From Cupriavidus neocaledonicus (lineage in GTDB: Bacteria; Pseudomonadota; Gammaproteobacteria; Burkholderiales; Burkholderiaceae): a stretch of DNA of 42,108 bases. The notes under the pieces were generated by a model that ran no database searches, was not told where the DNA came from, and was given only the letters and a program-made list of their open reading frames with translations. The first letter of the stretch is position 1. Each line of letters opens with the position of its first letter. The stretch is taken from the NCBI RefSeq assembly GCF_000372525.1, contig NZ_AQUR01000063.1, positions 1-42,108 on the forward strand, in the 5' to 3' direction. Positions 8,998 to 17,967 of the stretch are shown piece by piece. The position numbers and the translations under genes were made by a program.

Positions 8998-9876
8998 TCA
9001 GGCGACGCCGTACTGCCTGAACCAGTCCACGCACTTCTGCCAGCCGTCCCTGGCATCGGCCTCGCGGTAGCTGGGCCGGTAGTCCGCATGGAAGGCGTGG
9101 CCGGATTCGGGGTAGACGATAAAGCGCGAGCGTTTGGCGTCCGGATCGGACGACGTCGCCAGCGCGGCCTTCATCCGGTCCACCTGCTCCAGCGGGATGC
9201 CGGTGTCCTTGCCGCCGTACAGGCCCAGGACCGGCGCATGGAGCTGGCTGACCAGGTCAATGGGATTCTTCGGCTTGATCGGCGTCGGCTCGGGCGCCAG
9301 CTGGCCGTACCAGGCCACGCCCGCCTTCAGGCGCTGGCTGTGCGCGGCGTAGAGCCAGGTCATGCGGCCGCCCCAGCAAAAGCCGGTAATGGCCAGGCGC
9401 GAGACATCGCCGCCATTGGCGCCGGCCCAGGCCACGGCCGCATCGAGGTCGCCCATTACCTGCGCGTCGGGCACCCTGGCGATCAGCTCGCGCTGCAGTT
9501 CCTGGATGGTGCCGAAACTCTGCGGATCGCCCTGGCGCGCGAACAGCTCGGGCGCGATCGCCAGGTAGCCCAGCTTGGCAAAGCGCCGGCACACGTCGGC
9601 GATATGCTCGTGCACGCCGAAGATCTCGCTGACCACCAGCACCACCGGCAGGTTTTTCTTTCCTTCCGGCTGGGCGCGGTAGGCCGGCATGCTGAAGCCG
9701 CCCGACGGGACGGTGACCTCGCCCGCGTTCAGGCCGGCAAAATCGGTCTTGATCGCCTGCTGCGCCATCAGCGGCAGGGCCGCGGCCGCAAAGGCGGAAC
9801 CCAGCGCGGTCTTGACGAAGCCGCGGCGGTCGAAAGTCTGGCCGGGGACCAGGCTGTCCACTTCTGGTTTGAGCAT
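8998..9876 (-). CDS. Dienelactone hydrolase family protein, Tat-exported
   Basis: Alpha/beta hydrolase of the dienelactone hydrolase family, 292 residues. The nucleophile is Cys167 in GFCWGG, with Asp224 (GGKDTG) and His260 (SGHAFH) completing the triad. The N-terminus has a twin-arginine signal (FDRRGFVKT, Arg17-Arg18) followed by an Ala-rich hydrophobic stretch ending near residue 40, so the enzyme is probably exported to the periplasm. The ATG at 9876 is preceded by GGAGA; a longer frame to 10005 is rejected because it would bury the signal. It lies 132 bases downstream of ndh on the same strand. The natural substrate is unknown; the classical dienelactone role needs a catechol pathway that is absent here. 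Confidence 0.9.
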   Translation of the reverse strand: MLKPEVDSLVPGQTFDRRGFVKTALGSAFAAAALPLMAQQAIKTDFAGLNAGEVTVPSGGFSMPAYRAQPEGKKNLPVVLVVSEIFGVHEHIADVCRRFAKLGYLAIAPELFARQGDPQSFGTIQELQRELIARVPDAQVMGDLDAAVAWAGANGGDVSRLAITGFCWGGRMTWLYAAHSQRLKAGVAWYGQLAPEPTPIKPKNPIDLVSQLHAPVLGLYGGKDTGIPLEQVDRMKAALATSSDPDAKRSRFIVYPESGHAFHADYRPSYREADARDGWQKCVDWFRQYGVA

Positions 9877-10008
9877 GCTTGTCTCCAGGATCGTTGGTGG
9901 CTGGGCCGCCACGCGGCGCCCGCGCCCGATTTTAAGCAGACATGGAGAAAACATGGCGGCGCAGGCCGCCGGCGCCCCCACCCGCAAGCGGGGGGCCCGG
10001 GCCATGCG

Positions 10009-11334
10009 TCAGTGCAGCTTGACGCGCGGACTGGTCTTGCTGCGCAGCCAGTGCGAGACGGTGTCCAGCGCCATCCCGACCGCGCCGTGCAGCGCCATCA
10101 CGTGCATCCGGTACAGCGAGGTGTACATGAAGCGCGCCAGCAGCCCTTCGATAAACATCGAGCCGCCGATCAGCCCGCCCATCAGGCTGCCCACCGCGCT
10201 GAAGTGTCCCAGCGACACCAGCGAGCCGAAGTCCTTGAAGGTGAACTGCGGCAGCTGCCGCCCCGCCAGCCGCGCGCACAGCGCCTCGTAGAGGAAGGTG
10301 GCCTGCTGGTGCGCGGCCTGCGCGCGCGGCGGCACCGAGGTCTGCTTTTCGGGCCACGGGCAGCTGGCGCAATCGCCAAAGGCAAAGATGTCCGGGTCGC
10401 CCTCGCTCTGCAGCGTCGGGCCGACCACGAGCTGGCCCTGGCGGCTGACCGGCAGGCCCAGGCTGGCCAGCACCGCGGGCGCGGTGATGCCGGCCGCCCA
10501 TACCGTCAGGTCGGCATCGATGGTCTTGCCGCTGGCGGTCAGCACGGCCTGCGGCGTGACTTCGGTCACGCGCTCGCTGGTGAAGACGTCGACATCCAGC
10601 TTCTTCAGCAGCTTGGCGGTCTCGGCCGAGACCCGCTCGGACAGCGCCGGCAGGATGCGCGGACCGGCCTCGATCACGTGGATGCGCACGTCGCGGCGCG
10701 GATCGAGCCGGTGCAGGCCGTAGGCGCTGAGCACGTGCGCGGTGTTGCGCAGCTCCGCCGACAGTTCCACGCCGGTGGCGCCGGCGCCGATGATGGCCAC
10801 GTCCACGCGCGGGCGGCCGTCCTCGCCGACGCGGCCGCGCCCGTTCTGGGCGCGCACGCAGGCCGCGATCAGCCGTTTGCGGAAGCGCTCGGCCTGGGCT
10901 ACGGTGTCCAGCGCAATGGCATGCTCGGGGGCGCCCGGCACGCCGAAGAAATGCGTGACGCAGCCGATCGCCAGCACCAGCGTGTCGTACGGCAGTTCGC
11001 GCGCGGGCAGCAGCTCGGCACCGTCCTGGTCGACGCAGGCCGACACCGAGATGGTCTTGCGGCTGCGGTCGATGCCGGTCAGCTCGCCCTGCTGGAATTC
11101 GAAATGATGCCAGCGCGCCTGCGCCGCGTATTCGAGCTGGTGGGTGTTGGGATCCATGCTGCCGGCGGCGACCTCATGCAGCAGCGGCTTCCAGATATGG
11201 GTGGGCAGGCGGTCCACCAGCACCACCTGCGCCGAGCCCTTGCGGCCGAGCTTGTCGCCCAGCTTCGTTACCAGTTCCAGCCCCCCTGCTCCGCCGCCGA
11301 CGACGACGATGCGGTGCGTCCTTGTTTCTGTCAT
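10009..11334 (-). CDS. ndh: Type II NADH:quinone oxidoreductase
   Basis: Single-subunit, non-proton-pumping respiratory NADH dehydrogenase. The 441-residue flavoprotein has the FAD-binding GGGAGG at residues 13-18 and a second Rossmann motif for NADH (IIGAGATGVE). The flavin-contacting FAFGDCA is present, as is AQAAHQQA, which matches the AQxAxQ quinone-site motif of NDH-2 enzymes. The C-terminal 60 residues are amphipathic and hydrophobic, consistent with peripheral membrane attachment. It follows polA on the same strand after a 179-base gap with GC-rich hairpins, so it is probably a separate transcript. Confidence 0.93.
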   Translation of the reverse strand: MTETRTHRIVVVGGGAGGLELVTKLGDKLGRKGSAQVVLVDRLPTHIWKPLLHEVAAGSMDPNTHQLEYAAQARWHHFEFQQGELTGIDRSRKTISVSACVDQDGAELLPARELPYDTLVLAIGCVTHFFGVPGAPEHAIALDTVAQAERFRKRLIAACVRAQNGRGRVGEDGRPRVDVAIIGAGATGVELSAELRNTAHVLSAYGLHRLDPRRDVRIHVIEAGPRILPALSERVSAETAKLLKKLDVDVFTSERVTEVTPQAVLTASGKTIDADLTVWAAGITAPAVLASLGLPVSRQGQLVVGPTLQSEGDPDIFAFGDCASCPWPEKQTSVPPRAQAAHQQATFLYEALCARLAGRQLPQFTFKDFGSLVSLGHFSAVGSLMGGLIGGSMFIEGLLARFMYTSLYRMHVMALHGAVGMALDTVSHWLRSKTSPRVKLH

Positions 11335-11513
11335 GGTCTACCTGCTGCGTTTTTATAAATGCTTAGCCTGCGGCGCTTGCTGAGGCGTTTCCCACAGTCT
11401 GCTGCATTGCAGCATGACTGGCAAGCACCGCACGCCGACACAGCAGTCGCTTCATTCGATACCACCACGCAGGGGCCGCGCGCCGGCCGGGCGCCGGCGC
11501 GCGGGAACGGGCC
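11335..11513. other. polA-ndh intergenic region with hairpins
   Basis: It contains a perfect 10-base GC-only stem, CGCGCGCCGG with CCGGCGCGCG (11477-11486 / 11494-11503, 7-base loop), just past the polA stop. There is no T-tract, so it could be a rho-dependent or pause element. A smaller TGCTGC-ATT-GCAGCA dyad lies near 11400. The ndh promoter should be here, but I could not place it. Confidence 0.5.
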
Positions 11514-14333
11514 TCAGTGCGCTTCTTCCCAGTTGGCGCCGCTGCCGACCTCGGCCACCAGCGGCACGCGCAACTCGGCCACCGTGCACATCAGCTCGGG
11601 CAGGCGCGCCTTGACCAGTTCGAGCTCGTGCTCGGGCACCTCCAGCACCAGTTCATCGTGGACCTGCATGATCTGGCGGGTCTGCAGGCCGTCGCGCTCC
11701 AGCCAGTCCTGCACCGCGATCATCGACAGCTTGATCAGGTCGGCCGCGGTGCCCTGCATCGGCGCGTTGATGGCGGCGCGCTCGGCCGCCTGGCGGCGCG
11801 GGCCGCTGCCGCCGTTGATATCGGGCAGCCACAGGCGCCGGCCGAACACGGTCTCGACATAGCCCTGCTCGCGCGCGGTCTGGCGGGTCTCTTCCATGTA
11901 ATGCGCCACGCCGGGGTAGCGCATGAAGTAGCGGTCGATGTAGTGCTTGGCGGCCTCGCGCTCGATACCCAGGTTGCTGGCCAGCCCGAACGCGCTCATG
12001 CCGTAGATCAGGCCGAAGTTGATCACCTTGGCGTAGCGGCGCTGCTCGCTGCTGACGGCGTCGCGCTCGACGCCGAAGATCTCGGCGGCGGTGGCGCGGT
12101 GGATGTCCTCGCCGTTGGCGAAGGCGCGCAGCAGGTTCTCGTCGCCCGAGATATGGGCCATGATGCGCAGCTCGATCTGCGAATAGTCGGCCGACACGAT
12201 CACGCTGCCCGGCTCGGCGATAAAGGCCTCGCGGATGCGGCGGCCTTCCTCGGTGCGCACCGGGATGTTCTGCAGGTTGGGCTCGGTCGACGCCAGCCGC
12301 CCGGTCACCGCGGTGGCCTGGCCGTAGCTGGTGTGCACGCGTCCGGTCTGCGGGTTGACCATCTTCGGCAGCTTGTCGGTGTAGGTGGACTTGAGCTTGG
12401 ACAGGGCGCGGTAGTCCAGCAGCAGCTTGGGCAGCGGGTAGTCCTCGGCCAGCTTCTGCAGCACCTCTTCGTCGGTCGAGGGCGCGCCGCTGGCGGTCTT
12501 CTTCACCACCGGCAGCTTCATCTGGTTGAACAGGATCTCGCCGATCTGCTTGGGCGAACCCAGGTTGAACGGCTGGCCGGCGGCCTCGTAGGCCGACTGC
12601 TCCAGCGCCAGCATGCGCTGGCCCAGCTCGGCGCTCTGCGCCGCCAGGCGTTCGGCGTCGATCAGCACGCCGTTGCGCTCGACCTTCTGCAGCACCACCG
12701 AGACCGGCATCTCGATCTCTTCGTAGACCCGGCGCAGCCCCGCCGCGGCCTCGACCTGCGGGAACATCCTGCGATGCAGGCGCAGCGTCACGTCGGCGTC
12801 CTCGGCGGCGTATTCGGTGGCGCGGGCCAGGTCGATCTGGTCGAAGCCGATCTGGCTCGCGCCCTTGCCGCACACCTCTTCATAGGTGATGGTCTTCAGG
12901 TTCAGCAGGCGCTCGGCCAGGCTGTCCATGCCGTGGTTGCGGTGCGAGGCCAGCACGTAGCTCTGGAGCATGGTGTCGTGTGCAATGCCGCGCAGCCTGA
13001 TGCCGTGGTTGGCGAACACATGGACGTCGTACTTCAGGTTCTGGCCGAGCTTGGGGCGGCTGGCATCCTCCAGCCAGGCGCGCATGCGCTCCAGCACCAA
13101 TTCGCGCGCAAGCTGGCCGTGCTCGGGCAGGCCGGCCACGTCAGGGCCGCGGTGCGCCACCGGGATATAGCAGGCCTCGCCCGGCGCCGCCGACAGCGAG
13201 ATGCCGACCAGCTGCGCCTGCATCGGATCGAGCGAGGTGGTCTCGGTATCGATCGCCACCAGCGGCGCGGATTCGATGCGCCGCAGCCAGTCTTCCAGCA
13301 TGCCCGCGGTGGTGACGGTCTCGTAGCGGATCTCGGTGGGCGCCGCGTCCTCGGCCGGCGCCGCGCCGGCGTCGGCCGACGGCACCGGCGCATCGAACAG
13401 GCCGCCCTGCGCGGGCGCGCTGGCCGCGGCGCGGGCGCGGGCCTGGGCGCGCGCATCGGGCAGGCTTTCGCCGGTGGCCTCGCGCAGCCAGGTCTTGAAG
13501 CCATAGCGCTGGAAGAACGCCACCAGCTGTTCCTTGTCCTCGCCGGTCTCGCGCAGCGCGTGGAAATCGGCGACCGACTTGCTCAGGTCGCAGTCGGTCT
13601 TGACCGTCACCAGGCGGCGCGCCATCGGCAGCCATGCCAGCGTGTTGCGCAGGTTCTCGCCGACCACGCCCTTGATGCCGGGCGCGGCCGCGATCACGCC
13701 GTCGAGCGAGCCATGCTCGGCCAGCCATTTGACCGCGGTCTTGGGGCCGACCTTGGGCACGCCCGGCACGTTGTCCACCGCATCGCCGATCAGCGACAGA
13801 TAGTCGATGATGCGCTCGGGCGGCACGCCGAACTTGGCCACCACGCCGGCAGGGTCGAGCACCTCGCCGCTCATGGTGTTGACCAGCGTGACCTGCTCGT
13901 TGACCAGCTGCGCCAGGTCCTTGTCGCCGGTGGATACCACCGTGCGCACGCCCTGCTCCATGGCCTGGCGCGACAATGTGCCGATCACGTCGTCGGCCTC
14001 GACGCCGTCGACCACCACGATCGGCCAGCCCAGCGCGCGCACGGCCTCGTGGATCGGCTCGATCTGGCGCGCCAGGTCCTCGGGCATCGACGGGCGGTGT
14101 TCCTTGTAGGCGGGATACAGGTCGTCGCGGAAGGTCTTGCCCTTGGCGTCGAACACGCAGGCGCTATACTCTGCCGGGTAGTCGTTGCGCAACTTGCGCA
14201 GCATGTTGATCATGCCGTAGATTGCCCCTGTGGGCAGACCCTCCCCATTCCTCAGGTCCGGCAAAGCGTGATAAGCGCGATACAGATAGCTCGATCCATC
14301 GACGAGCAAGAGTGTTTTTGGACTATCCGACAT
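11514..14333 (-). CDS. polA: DNA polymerase I
   Basis: Replicative gap-filling and repair polymerase, 939 residues (E. coli 928). The N-terminal 5' nuclease spans about residues 1-290 (VDGSSYLYRA, DDVIG, STGDKDL, GDAVDNVPGVPKVG). The proofreading domain is intact in its first motif (Asp362 and Glu364 in AIDTETTS). The polymerase domain has motif A DYSQIELRI, O-helix motif B RRYAKVINFGLIYG, and motif C HDE at 892-894, 45 residues from the end as in E. coli. The start is ATG 14333 or, two codons earlier, 14339; both lack a strong Shine-Dalgarno. The open frame continues to 14672, but that extension is non-homologous Ala/Ser-rich shadow of the LOG gene. Confidence 0.97.
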   Translation of the reverse strand: MSDSPKTLLLVDGSSYLYRAYHALPDLRNGEGLPTGAIYGMINMLRKLRNDYPAEYSACVFDAKGKTFRDDLYPAYKEHRPSMPEDLARQIEPIHEAVRALGWPIVVVDGVEADDVIGTLSRQAMEQGVRTVVSTGDKDLAQLVNEQVTLVNTMSGEVLDPAGVVAKFGVPPERIIDYLSLIGDAVDNVPGVPKVGPKTAVKWLAEHGSLDGVIAAAPGIKGVVGENLRNTLAWLPMARRLVTVKTDCDLSKSVADFHALRETGEDKEQLVAFFQRYGFKTWLREATGESLPDARAQARARAAASAPAQGGLFDAPVPSADAGAAPAEDAAPTEIRYETVTTAGMLEDWLRRIESAPLVAIDTETTSLDPMQAQLVGISLSAAPGEACYIPVAHRGPDVAGLPEHGQLARELVLERMRAWLEDASRPKLGQNLKYDVHVFANHGIRLRGIAHDTMLQSYVLASHRNHGMDSLAERLLNLKTITYEEVCGKGASQIGFDQIDLARATEYAAEDADVTLRLHRRMFPQVEAAAGLRRVYEEIEMPVSVVLQKVERNGVLIDAERLAAQSAELGQRMLALEQSAYEAAGQPFNLGSPKQIGEILFNQMKLPVVKKTASGAPSTDEEVLQKLAEDYPLPKLLLDYRALSKLKSTYTDKLPKMVNPQTGRVHTSYGQATAVTGRLASTEPNLQNIPVRTEEGRRIREAFIAEPGSVIVSADYSQIELRIMAHISGDENLLRAFANGEDIHRATAAEIFGVERDAVSSEQRRYAKVINFGLIYGMSAFGLASNLGIEREAAKHYIDRYFMRYPGVAHYMEETRQTAREQGYVETVFGRRLWLPDINGGSGPRRQAAERAAINAPMQGTAADLIKLSMIAVQDWLERDGLQTRQIMQVHDELVLEVPEHELELVKARLPELMCTVAELRVPLVAEVGSGANWEEAH

Positions 14334-14337
14334 TCCC

Positions 14338-15285
14338 ATGGACTCAAAATTGACTGGTGCCGCTGCAGGCGGTGCCTCGACCGCCCCCCTTGCTGATCCG
14401 GACGTTGCTGATATCTCCGGCGATACCGTACAACCGCCGCCGGAGGCTGCCTCCGAGCACGCCGCGGCCATTGCCGCTGCGGCCGATGCCGCCGCCGCCG
14501 GCAATCCGCCAGAAGTTGCTGCTGAAAAGGCTGCTGCGGCGGCGGCGCGCGCCAATCCGCGCAAGATGATCCCCAGCCTGCGTGCGCTGGCCGACGAAGA
14601 CCGCGCAACCGCAAAGAAGGCGCGCGCCTCGTGGCAAATGTTCACGATTATGGCAGAGTTCATCGAGGCCACCGAGTACCTGTCAGAGATCCGCCCGGCG
14701 GTGTCGATCTACGGCAGCGCGCGCCTGCGCGAGGACTCTCCCTACTACCAGCGCACCATCGAGATCGCACGGCTGTTCTCGGACGCGGGCTTTGCCGTGA
14801 TCTCCGGCGGCGGCCCCGGCATCATGGAAGCGGCCAACAAGGGCGCGCACGCGGGCAAGTCCGCCAGCGTCGGCCTGAACATCGAACTGCCGCACGAGCA
14901 GCAGGGCAATCCGTACCAGGACATTGCCATGCGCTTTCGCCACTTCTTCACCCGCAAGGTCACCTTCGTCAAGAATTCGGACGCCTTTATCGTGATGCCG
15001 GGCGGCTTCGGCACGCTCGACGAGCTGGCCGAGGTGCTGACGCTGGTGCAGACCGGCAAGTCGCGCTCGGTGCCGGTGATCATGTTCGGCAGCCGCTTCT
15101 GGAAGGGCCTGCTGGACTGGTTCCGCTTCACGCTGCTGCCGATGGGGCTGATCGCCGAGCACGACCTGGACCTGATGAAGATCGTCGACGAGCCGCACGA
15201 AGTGCTGGAAGCGGTCTACGACTATTACGAGCAGCGCGGCGGCGACAAGCCGATCCCGCCGAAGGAAGAGATGTTCTACCTGTAA
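14338..15285 (+). CDS. LOG-family nucleotide phosphoribohydrolase-like protein
   Basis: Rossmann-fold protein of the LOG/TIGR00730 group, whose members release the base from nucleoside 5'-monophosphates (cytokinin-activating enzymes in plants and some bacteria). Signature segments are SIYGSAR, SGGGPGIMEAANKGA and PGGFGTLDE, with FFTRKVTFVKNSDAF between them. The longest frame (315 residues) starts at 14338. Its first 76 residues are Ala-rich low complexity, with only about 60% of codons ending in G/C. Conserved sequence begins near the next ATG at 14566 (IPSLRALADEDRATAKKARASW), giving 239 residues. Neither start has a clear ribosome site. Family is secure; start and exact substrate are not. 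Confidence 0.88.
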   Translation: MDSKLTGAAAGGASTAPLADPDVADISGDTVQPPPEAASEHAAAIAAAADAAAAGNPPEVAAEKAAAAAARANPRKMIPSLRALADEDRATAKKARASWQMFTIMAEFIEATEYLSEIRPAVSIYGSARLREDSPYYQRTIEIARLFSDAGFAVISGGGPGIMEAANKGAHAGKSASVGLNIELPHEQQGNPYQDIAMRFRHFFTRKVTFVKNSDAFIVMPGGFGTLDELAEVLTLVQTGKSRSVPVIMFGSRFWKGLLDWFRFTLLPMGLIAEHDLDLMKIVDEPHEVLEAVYDYYEQRGGDKPIPPKEEMFYL

Positions 15286-15399
15286 GGCCGCGATCCGCGG
15301 TCCCGGGCTTGCCGGGGCGCCGCGGCCACGCATGCGCCACCCGGCGCCGTGGCGCAGGTGCCCCCCGGGGCACGGCGGCGGCCTGTGCGGGACAGGAAT

Positions 15400-15408
15400 T
15401 GCTAGAAT
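15400..15408 (+). promoter_or_regulatory. Extended -10 promoter for the DUF2782-like gene
   Basis: TGCTAGAAT is an extended -10 identical to the one at 6040. It lies about 105 bases before the ATG at 15514, with no clear -35, as is usual for extended -10 promoters. Confidence 0.5.
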
Positions 15409-15513
15409 GGAACCTGTCCGTCTGCCACGCCCGGCGCCACCGGGTTGCAGTCCAACCGCCGCATGCCGCGGCGCTGCGTGCCGCTTGCGCCGCAGCCCGC
15501 ACAGGAGCACCTG

Positions 15514-15948
15514 ATGACCTCCCCTTCTCCCGTCCGCCCGGTCCGGTCCACGCGCGCAGCCGCCGTGGCCGGCGAGCCTGAATCGCCTGCCAGGCGGCCC
15601 GTGTCCGGCCTGGCCGCGGCAGTGGCCGCCGCTCTGGCGCTGGCGTCCGGCTGGGCCGTCGCGCAGGAAAGCAATGCGCTGACCCAGCAGGAGCTGAACC
15701 AGATCAACAACCAGCCGATCGCCCCGGCCGCCAGGTCGCAGCTGAACCAGCCGCGCCAGCCGAGCTTCCAGCTGAACGAACGCGATGGCACCCAGGTGCG
15801 CGAGTACCGCGACAAGGGACGCGCCACCGATATCCAGGTCAGGTCGGGCTTCGGCACCAGGTACGAGATGAGCAAGCCGGAAGACAGCTCGCCCAAGATC
15901 CGCGAGCATGACGTCAACCGCGTGCCTTCGGTCAACCTGAAGTTCTGA
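15514..15948 (+). CDS. DUF2782-like small exported protein
   Basis: A 144-residue protein with an Arg-containing N-terminus, a hydrophobic stretch at about residues 32-51 ([22 protein letters not shown]) and a hydrophilic remainder, so it is exported or membrane-anchored. The C-terminal part ([25 protein letters not shown]) fits the EYR-x-G-x-I-x-V-x-G-x-Y pattern I associate with DUF2782 proteins found next to thrB and polA in betaproteobacteria. The ATG at 15514 has AGGAG nine bases upstream; a longer frame from 15445 lacks that. The function is unknown. thrB follows after 130 bases. Confidence 0.75.
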   Translation: MTSPSPVRPVRSTRAAAVAGEPESPARRPVSGLAAAVAAALALASGWAVAQESNALTQQELNQINNQPIAPAARSQLNQPRQPSFQLNERDGTQVREYRDKGRATDIQVRSGFGTRYEMSKPEDSSPKIREHDVNRVPSVNLKF

Positions 15949-15961
15949 ACCCGCTTGCCCA

Positions 15962-15986
15962 CGGCCCGGCCTTGGATGCCGGGCCG
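15962..15986 (+). other. Perfect hairpin ahead of thrB
   Basis: CGGCCCGGC and GCCGGGCCG form a 9-base perfect stem with a CTTGGAT loop between the DUF2782-like gene and thrB. There is no U-tract. It might attenuate or protect the transcript; its role is undetermined. Confidence 0.5.
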
Positions 15987-16078
15987 CGCCGGCCCTCCGG
16001 CAGTCATGCCGCGGCGGCGGCCCGGACTTTGTCCGGAACTCGCGCCCGCCGCTTTCCGATTCGCATCACACAACAAGT

Positions 16079-17083
16079 ATGGCCGTATTCACCACGGTCT
16101 CGCAGGACGAGATCGCACGCTGGCTGCTGGATTTCGACCTTGGCGAAGTGCGCGACCTGCGCGGCATCGCCTCGGGCATCGAGAACAGCAATTTCTTCCT
16201 CACCATGGAGCACGCGGGGCAGACGCGCCAGTACGTGCTGACCATCTTCGAGCGGCTGTCGTTCGCGCAGCTGCCCTATTACCTGCACCTGATGGCGCAC
16301 CTGGCCGAGCGCGGCATCCGCGTGCCCGCGCCGATCCCGGCGCGCGACGGCGAGATCCTGCGCCCGCTCAAGGGCAAGCCCGCCACCATCGTCACGCGCC
16401 TGCCCGGCGCGTCGCAGCTGGCGCCGGACGCGCAGCACTGCGCCGAAGTCGGCGACATGCTGGCGCGCATGCACCTGGCCGGCGCCGACTATCCGCGCCG
16501 CCAGCCCAACCTGCGCAGCCTGCCGTGGTGGCAGCAGACCGAGCGCGAGATCCTGCCCTTTCTCGATGCCGGCCAGCGCGCGCTGCTGCAACGGGAGATC
16601 GCCCACCAGGCGGCGTTCTTCGCCAGCGCGGCGTACGCCAGCCTGGGCGAGGGCCCGTGCCACTGCGACCTGTTCCGCGACAACGCGTTGTTCGAGGAAG
16701 ACGCCAGCGGCCGCCACCGTCTGGGCGGCTTCTTCGATTTCTACTTCGCCGGCAACGACAAGTGGCTGTTCGACCTGGCGGTCACCGTCAACGACTGGTG
16801 CATCGACCTCGCCAGCGGCGAACTCGACCCGGCACGCGCGCAGGCGCTGCTGCGGGCTTATCATGCGGTCAGGCCTCTGACCGGGACCGAGGCCGCGCAC
16901 TGGCAGGACATGCTGCGCGCGGGCGCGCTGCGCTTCTGGGTGTCGCGGCTGTGGGACTTCTACCTGCCGCGCGAGGCGGACATGCTGCAGCCGCACGATC
17001 CGACCCATTTCGAACGCATCCTGCGCCGGCGCCTGGACGCACAACCCGCGAACCCCGAGAGCGCCCCGCTCCCCTGGATCTGA
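16079..17083 (+). CDS. thrB: Homoserine kinase, type II (aminoglycoside-phosphotransferase fold)
   Basis: Phosphorylates L-homoserine for threonine synthesis. The 334-residue protein belongs to the APH-like ThrB form rather than the GHMP-kinase form of E. coli. The catalytic loop HCDLFRDN is at residues 195-202 (His195, Asp197, Asn202), and the metal-binding DFYFAG starts at Asp220. The N-lobe motif [11 protein letters not shown] is typical. The ATG at 16079 follows ACACAACAAGT with no visible Shine-Dalgarno, which is odd. The BPSS1780-like membrane gene starts five bases after the stop. Other threonine genes (hom, thrC) are not in the window. Confidence 0.94.
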   Translation: MAVFTTVSQDEIARWLLDFDLGEVRDLRGIASGIENSNFFLTMEHAGQTRQYVLTIFERLSFAQLPYYLHLMAHLAERGIRVPAPIPARDGEILRPLKGKPATIVTRLPGASQLAPDAQHCAEVGDMLARMHLAGADYPRRQPNLRSLPWWQQTEREILPFLDAGQRALLQREIAHQAAFFASAAYASLGEGPCHCDLFRDNALFEEDASGRHRLGGFFDFYFAGNDKWLFDLAVTVNDWCIDLASGELDPARAQALLRAYHAVRPLTGTEAAHWQDMLRAGALRFWVSRLWDFYLPREADMLQPHDPTHFERILRRRLDAQPANPESAPLPWI

Positions 17084-17088
17084 CCCGT

Positions 17089-17895
17089 ATGCAACTACTG
17101 GAAGTCCCTGCCAAGGAAGGCTACACCTGGTTCCGCCAGGGCATCTGGCTGTTCCGCAAGAACCCGCTGACCTTCCTGATGCTGCTGTTCGTCTACCTGA
17201 TCGCCGCGCAGCTGGCCATCGTGGTGCCGCTGATCGGCATCATCGCGCTGCTGGTGGTCACGCCCGGGCTGTCGGTCGGCGTGATGACCGCCTGCCGCGA
17301 CGTGATCCAGAACAAGCGGGTGCTGCCCACCGTGCTGCTGGCGGGCTTCCGCGCCAACGGCAAGGAGGCCACGCGCAACCTGCTGGTGCTGGGCGGCATC
17401 TACGCCGGGCTGGTGTTCATTCTTGGCCTGATCGCCGGCGCGGTGGTCGACATGAGCGCGCTGGTGCCGATCGTGCTGAAGGAAGAGGCGCCGACCGCCG
17501 AGGCGGTGCGCCAGCTGTACTACGCCATGCTGATCGGCGCGCTGCTGTACACGCCGATCGCGATGATGTTCTGGTTCGCACCGCTGCTGGCCGCCTGGCA
17601 CGGCGTGCCGCCGGTCAAGGCGCTGTTCTTCAGCTGGACCGCATGCTGGCGCAACCGCGGCGCGTTCTTTACCTACGCGGTGCTGTTCGCGATGCTGCTG
17701 GTGGCGATCCCGTTCTTCCTGGAGGCGGTGTTCAGCGCCTTCGGCGCCGAGACGGTGCTGTCGTTCCTGGTCACGCCGTATTCGCTGCTGATGCTGGCGA
17801 TCCTGTATTGCTCGTTCTATGCGACGTACCGCGGCTGCTTCAACGTGACCCCGCCGGGGGTCGAGCCGGCGGCGCCGGCGGCGCCGGGCGCCTGA
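17089..17895 (+). CDS. BPSS1780-like multi-pass membrane protein
   Basis: A 268-residue integral membrane protein with about five to six hydrophobic segments and an N-terminal cytosolic motif (EVPAKEGYTWFRQGIWLFRKNPLTF). This looks like the BPSS1780 family of uncharacterised betaproteobacterial proteins. It begins five bases after thrB and is probably co-transcribed. The C-terminus is Pro/Ala-rich. No function is known; I do not infer a link to threonine beyond co-location. Confidence 0.75.
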   Translation: MQLLEVPAKEGYTWFRQGIWLFRKNPLTFLMLLFVYLIAAQLAIVVPLIGIIALLVVTPGLSVGVMTACRDVIQNKRVLPTVLLAGFRANGKEATRNLLVLGGIYAGLVFILGLIAGAVVDMSALVPIVLKEEAPTAEAVRQLYYAMLIGALLYTPIAMMFWFAPLLAAWHGVPPVKALFFSWTACWRNRGAFFTYAVLFAMLLVAIPFFLEAVFSAFGAETVLSFLVTPYSLLMLAILYCSFYATYRGCFNVTPPGVEPAAPAAPGA

Positions 17896-17914
17896 CGACA
17901 GGCGCTTGGGTACT

Positions 17915-17938
17915 CCCTCTCCCGCTTGCGGGAGAGGG
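17915..17938. repeat. Palindromic repeat, CTCTCCC family (copy 1)
   Basis: CCCTCTCCCGC-TT-GCGGGAGAGGG is a perfect 11-base hairpin in the gap between the convergent BPSS1780-like and uvrD genes. The same core recurs at 32371 and 38351, with a variant at 38232. It may terminate both transcripts. Confidence 0.85.
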
Positions 17939-17967
17939 GCGCGAGCAGTACGCATGGTCCCTCTGCC

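Noticed and set aside
8617..11358. 913-codon plus-strand frame across the hydrolase and ndh genes
   Set aside because: Spans two well-supported minus-strand genes and their gap; no domain.
11517..14396. 959-codon plus-strand frame opposite polA
   Set aside because: Composition is typical of antisense GC-rich sequence, and polA on the other strand carries every polymerase motif.
14334..14672. Longer polA with about 113 extra N-terminal residues
   Set aside because: The extension is Ala/Ser-rich antisense of the LOG gene, while polA family homology begins at SPKTLLLVDGSSYLYRA.
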